Source: Prinia subflava (lineage: Eukaryota > Chordata > Aves > Passeriformes > Cisticolidae). From it: a stretch of DNA of 64,000 bases. The translations under genes and the position numbers were made by a program. Positions 60,701 through 64,000 of this stretch are shown piece by piece. The notes beneath the pieces were generated by a model. The model was not told where the DNA came from and did not search any database. It saw only the letters and a program-made list of their open reading frames with translations. Within the stretch, counting starts at the first letter, position 1, and each line of letters begins with the position of its first letter. The stretch spans positions 19,826,162 to 19,890,161 of the forward strand of contig NC_086283.1 in assembly GCF_021018805.1 (NCBI RefSeq). Direction: 5' to 3'.

Positions 60701-63700
60701 TGGAATATTCCATTAACTTGCATTTGGAATAATAACTGGGTGTATATTTCCTGATTTGTTTGAGATGCAATAGTTTTGCGTTGGAGTAGAATTATAGGAG
60801 AAAGCTAATTAACCTTTATAAACATAATTCATTAGGCTCGCAAGGCACAACAAACACTTAGGGAAAAACAAGCCACTGGTAGCATGCAAAGGCTGGCACC
60901 TTCCTTTTTGTGATCTGCAGAAGAGGACCAGCTTTAAAAGATGTCTTTACAACTGTGGCAACAAAATGAATCACAGCTTTATTTTGATTATGTCTGCCCA
61001 TTTTTCATTATTTCTGTATAGGCTTTTTGAATCTTGATTTTCAGCTCTGAATTTGATTTTCTTCCAGTATGGAAAAGTTGATTTATTTTAGAACAAATTT
61101 ATTTTCTGTTCACCTGGTTTACACAATGAAATCTGGGCAAATTGGATTGCACTCGTAGCTCAGTCACAGGAACAAAATGATGTGTACCTCTCTTCATAAT
61201 GGTCATGAATACATCTCCCGAGATCTATTTCCTCTACACCTTTTTTATGGTTTTCTCCTCATTACCTTGATTTCCTCAGCAAAGTCCAGAAAAAAAATAT
61301 CAGTAGGTTTTATATTGTGCCATATAAAATTGTGCCATTAAAATTGAACTCCACAAGATGTGGATGACATAAGCAGGAATGTGGAACAGCATTTTGACTT
61401 TTGTGAATGAGTCTTATTTTGGAAAACAGCTCCTTTTCTGTCCTTCTTTCCCTGATAGTTCCTCTGACTCATGAAAATAATGGAGGCAGAGGTTCAGAGG
61501 ATGCAGATGTTTTACCCATTATATGAATTTTAAAACAAACTAATGTAGACTGAATCATCTGCATGACTGAAATGCCAATTTTATATTTCTTTAATATGTT
61601 ATTTCTCTTGGAATATTTTTTCTTGGCATTTAACTTTGCATCTGATGTTGCTGGAATTGAGTTTTCTTTGTTTGCATCCCTTAACATGAATGTAAATATG
61701 TCATCCTGAAGGTTTGCACAAAATGAGTACATGTTTTCTGAGCATTTAATGCTATTGGAGCTTTTGTGTGTCAGGTGAGAAGCCTTTTTAAAAGCATTGA
61801 GAGCAATAAAAATGAAGAAAGGCTCTTTCAGAGTACTTATTTTACTTATTAATGAAAATAGCAAGTCTCTCCTGTAGCTTTTTGTTTTGGCCTTTAACTT
61901 TTCATTAATTTCCTCTGTGATACAAGCTTGTTCAAAGAATTAGTACAAAACAGCCTCAAATTGCATTCAAAATTAATACTTTTTTAATGTTTGATGTTTA
62001 ATGTACTACTGCTAGTAAAACCTTGACCTCTGCCAGGGGCGTTATCAGGCTGGCAGCTGTGTGATAATGAGGGGAGTTTGGTGGATTTACAAATAGTTTG
62101 GAGAGAGAGTAACAAGATTAGATTGCTACTCCCTGGGGCCCTCCAACCCAGTAAATATTTAGCTGGCTGTAGATAGCAAACTGAACGTTAAGAGAATTTG
62201 CTGTCCCAAATTTCCTGGTGAGTCCAGGCCACCATTCTGGTGTTGATCAAAACCTGTCCCGGCCAGAAACAGGAGGAGCTGTCATTGTTTGTCTGCCCAG
62301 TGACCTGCTTGAGGCTCGAATGAACATCAATCCCAGCCCATCCTAAATACCTTTTTGCCTCTTACTGGACAAGCACAACCACATTCAGGGCTTTAATCTC
62401 ACCAGCTGACCTTTATCATACAAGAGACTGCAGTGGCTGCTTGGCCTGAGGGGGATTACCTCAGAAGAGAAGTTTTGCTAAGTATATTTCACCAGTTGTG
62501 CATTCTCTCCTCTGTCTGCCACACACAAACTCTTCTGTGTGACTGCAGCAGTTTTCCTCCCTTCATGATTGTTTTTATGAACCTTGCTCCCCTGCTCCCA
62601 GTTGAGAAGTTTTATTTTCTTAAGTCAGAAGAAGATGCACAGCCATGTGTGATTCGTACCCAGGATCCTTTCCAGTAGCACTGGGCTGGATTTCAAGTGG
62701 CTCCAAGGGGACTGTGGAAGGAGCCAGCAAACCCTTCTGACTGAGGTTTGTGAGTGTTGCGCAATGTCTGATGCCCAAAAGAGCCTCTGTCATCCCCTGC
62801 AGCAGGGCATGGGGTCCCAAAGGTACCAGGTGTGAGAAAATGGAGCCTGCCCTCTGCCTTCCCCCTTCTGCTTGATATGAGACAGGCAAAAACTCCTCCT
62901 CAGGCTCTACTTGATGCCCTCTTTGTTCCACCCCTAAAATATAAGGAAATAATCTAATTCCGTAGACTGAAACTCACAGACCACCTGTGCAGCTGTAGTG
63001 GTTCCCCAATGGTCAAAGCAGAAGGACAGTGCTCCTTTATGGCCATAAATAATTCACTGGATACACTCTAGCCTATGCAGTGTATGAGGAATTGGAGAGC
63101 ACTTCTATACCTTCTATAAACTGTTTTACATTGCAATAATTGTTAAAAATGTTTTATTTAAATTTTGTACTGATAGAGGCTGTATTCTGGTTCAGTTTCT
63201 CAGAAACTGACTTTATTTTGAGTAGGGGCTCTTCAATTCAGAGGGTATGGAGAGTTCTCAAAGCACTAAAAAGCTGCTGTCATGTTGCACATTAGATTTT
63301 GGAGGAGGGTGAGTGGATAGATTGTAAAAAAACTGTTATCTTTTGGTTTTGTTTTTTGGGGGTTTTTTGGGTTTTTTTGGGGTTTTTTGGGGTTTTTTTG
63401 GTTTTGTTTGTTGGTTTGGTTTGGTTTGGGTTTTTTGGGGTTTTTTTTGTTATTTTTCCATGTCACACTCTTTATTTCTAGATGCCCATGAACAAATACA
63501 AGGAATTTAAATCAAAGGCACAAGATGCCAAATTCATTTTAATAAGAGTTCACTGAAAGCCCGAAGGTGACAAACTTCAGGAAGTGTTAGGGAATATGTG
63601 CAAGCAAAAGGAAACTTGTGACTTCAATAACAAAATCTCAGCAACATGCCCTCTGAGGAATCTATAACAGCCTCTCCAAAGATTTGTGCCATCACATTTC

Positions 63701-64000
63701 TCCAGAAAGGCTGTGCCATGCACATGGAAGAATATTTCTGCTTGTGTTCTGCCTGTGACCAAAGCCTGCAGTGTGCTGGATGTGTGCTGGACACACAAAC
63801 AGCCTTGAAATCAGATTTTTTTTTCATTGTGATCACTGCATGGTTGTTGTGCTGGCGCTGCAACTGGTTCATGGAGCAAGTGGAAATCCTGTCCTGCAGT
63901 TCTGGTGTTGGATTGCATGGAATGAGAGGGGTTTGGCACGTGGAGCTGCCAGCTCACCACACGGGCAACTTTCATGCCCTCTTGCACACTGGAAGTAGGT
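57786..64000. other. Gene-free stretch
   Basis: No gene recognised. It holds the G/T tract at 63342-63450 and otherwise AT-rich unique sequence. The 131-codon minus-strand frame at 61469-61864 has no motif that I know. Confidence 0.5.
63342..63450 (+). repeat. G/T tract with G3-5 runs (G-quadruplex-like)
   Basis: T6-7 blocks alternate with G runs: GGGGG 63358-63362, GGG 63369-63371, GGGG 63379-63382 and GGGG 63389-63392, with loops of 6-7 T. This satisfies the usual G3+N1-7 rule. Open frames in it are artefacts. Confidence 0.85.

Noticed and set aside
61469..61864. 131-codon minus-strand open frame
   Set aside because: Lys/Ser/Ile-rich, AT-driven composition with no known domain.
1..64000. 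CRISPR array, operon, prophage, tRNA or rRNA gene
   Set aside because: No spaced direct repeats, no bacterial gene organisation and no tRNA cloverleaf or rRNA core was seen; the content is vertebrate.

Overview
The window reads as AT-rich, CpG-poor bird nuclear DNA, most likely from a songbird. The evidence is several 3' fragments of CR1 LINEs (ending in the avian 'CCTTCCAACTCAGGATATTCT'-type tail) and several avian-style LTRs. There is no operon structure, no tRNA or rRNA gene, and no convincing host protein-coding gene. Most of the 64 kb looks like intergenic or long-intron sequence.

The one clear gene-bearing element is an endogenous retrovirus on the + strand at 18407-24945. It has two nearly identical ~550-bp LTRs (18407-18955 and 24396-24945), a 5-bp target-site duplication GTTGT (18402-18406 / 24946-24950), a primer-binding site matching tRNA-Ile at 18964-18981, a gag-like frame, pol (protease, reverse transcriptase, RNase H, integrase), a purine-rich tract and no env. 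The 5-bp duplication, the missing env, the ERV-L/Fv1-like capsid segment and gag and pol sharing one frame place it near class III (ERV-L). Gag and most of pol lie in one reading frame (18983-22906), cut by TGA at 19964, TGA at 20270 and TAG at 21005. The TAG sits where a gag-pol readthrough stop would be. The frame then shifts at the start of RNase H and runs to 24192. The gag frame opens one base after the primer-binding site and begins with about 175 residues of strongly hydrophobic, multi-pass-like sequence, which is the most unusual feature here.

Other elements: an 801-bp solo LTR at 35726-36526 with a perfect 5-bp duplication CTTTC; two copies of a different minus-strand LTR at about 25471-25919 and 54290-54726; four CR1 fragments; a perfect 30-copy AAAGGG array at 48544-48723; a T45 tract at 49094-49138; and several strand-asymmetric G/T tracts.

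Region by region: 1-18332 is gene-free with low-complexity tracts and one CR1; 18333-24950 is a TTG/AAT microsatellite plus the provirus; 24951-36531 holds two solo LTRs in otherwise gene-free DNA; 36532-48543 is gene-free apart from one unexplained 120-codon open frame rich in N-glycosylation sequons (43387-43749); 48544-64000 holds the hexamer array, the T tract, a minus-strand CR1, the second minus-strand LTR with an adjacent CR1, and a G-quadruplex-like tract near the right end. Family assignments are made by eye; no alignment or database search was run.
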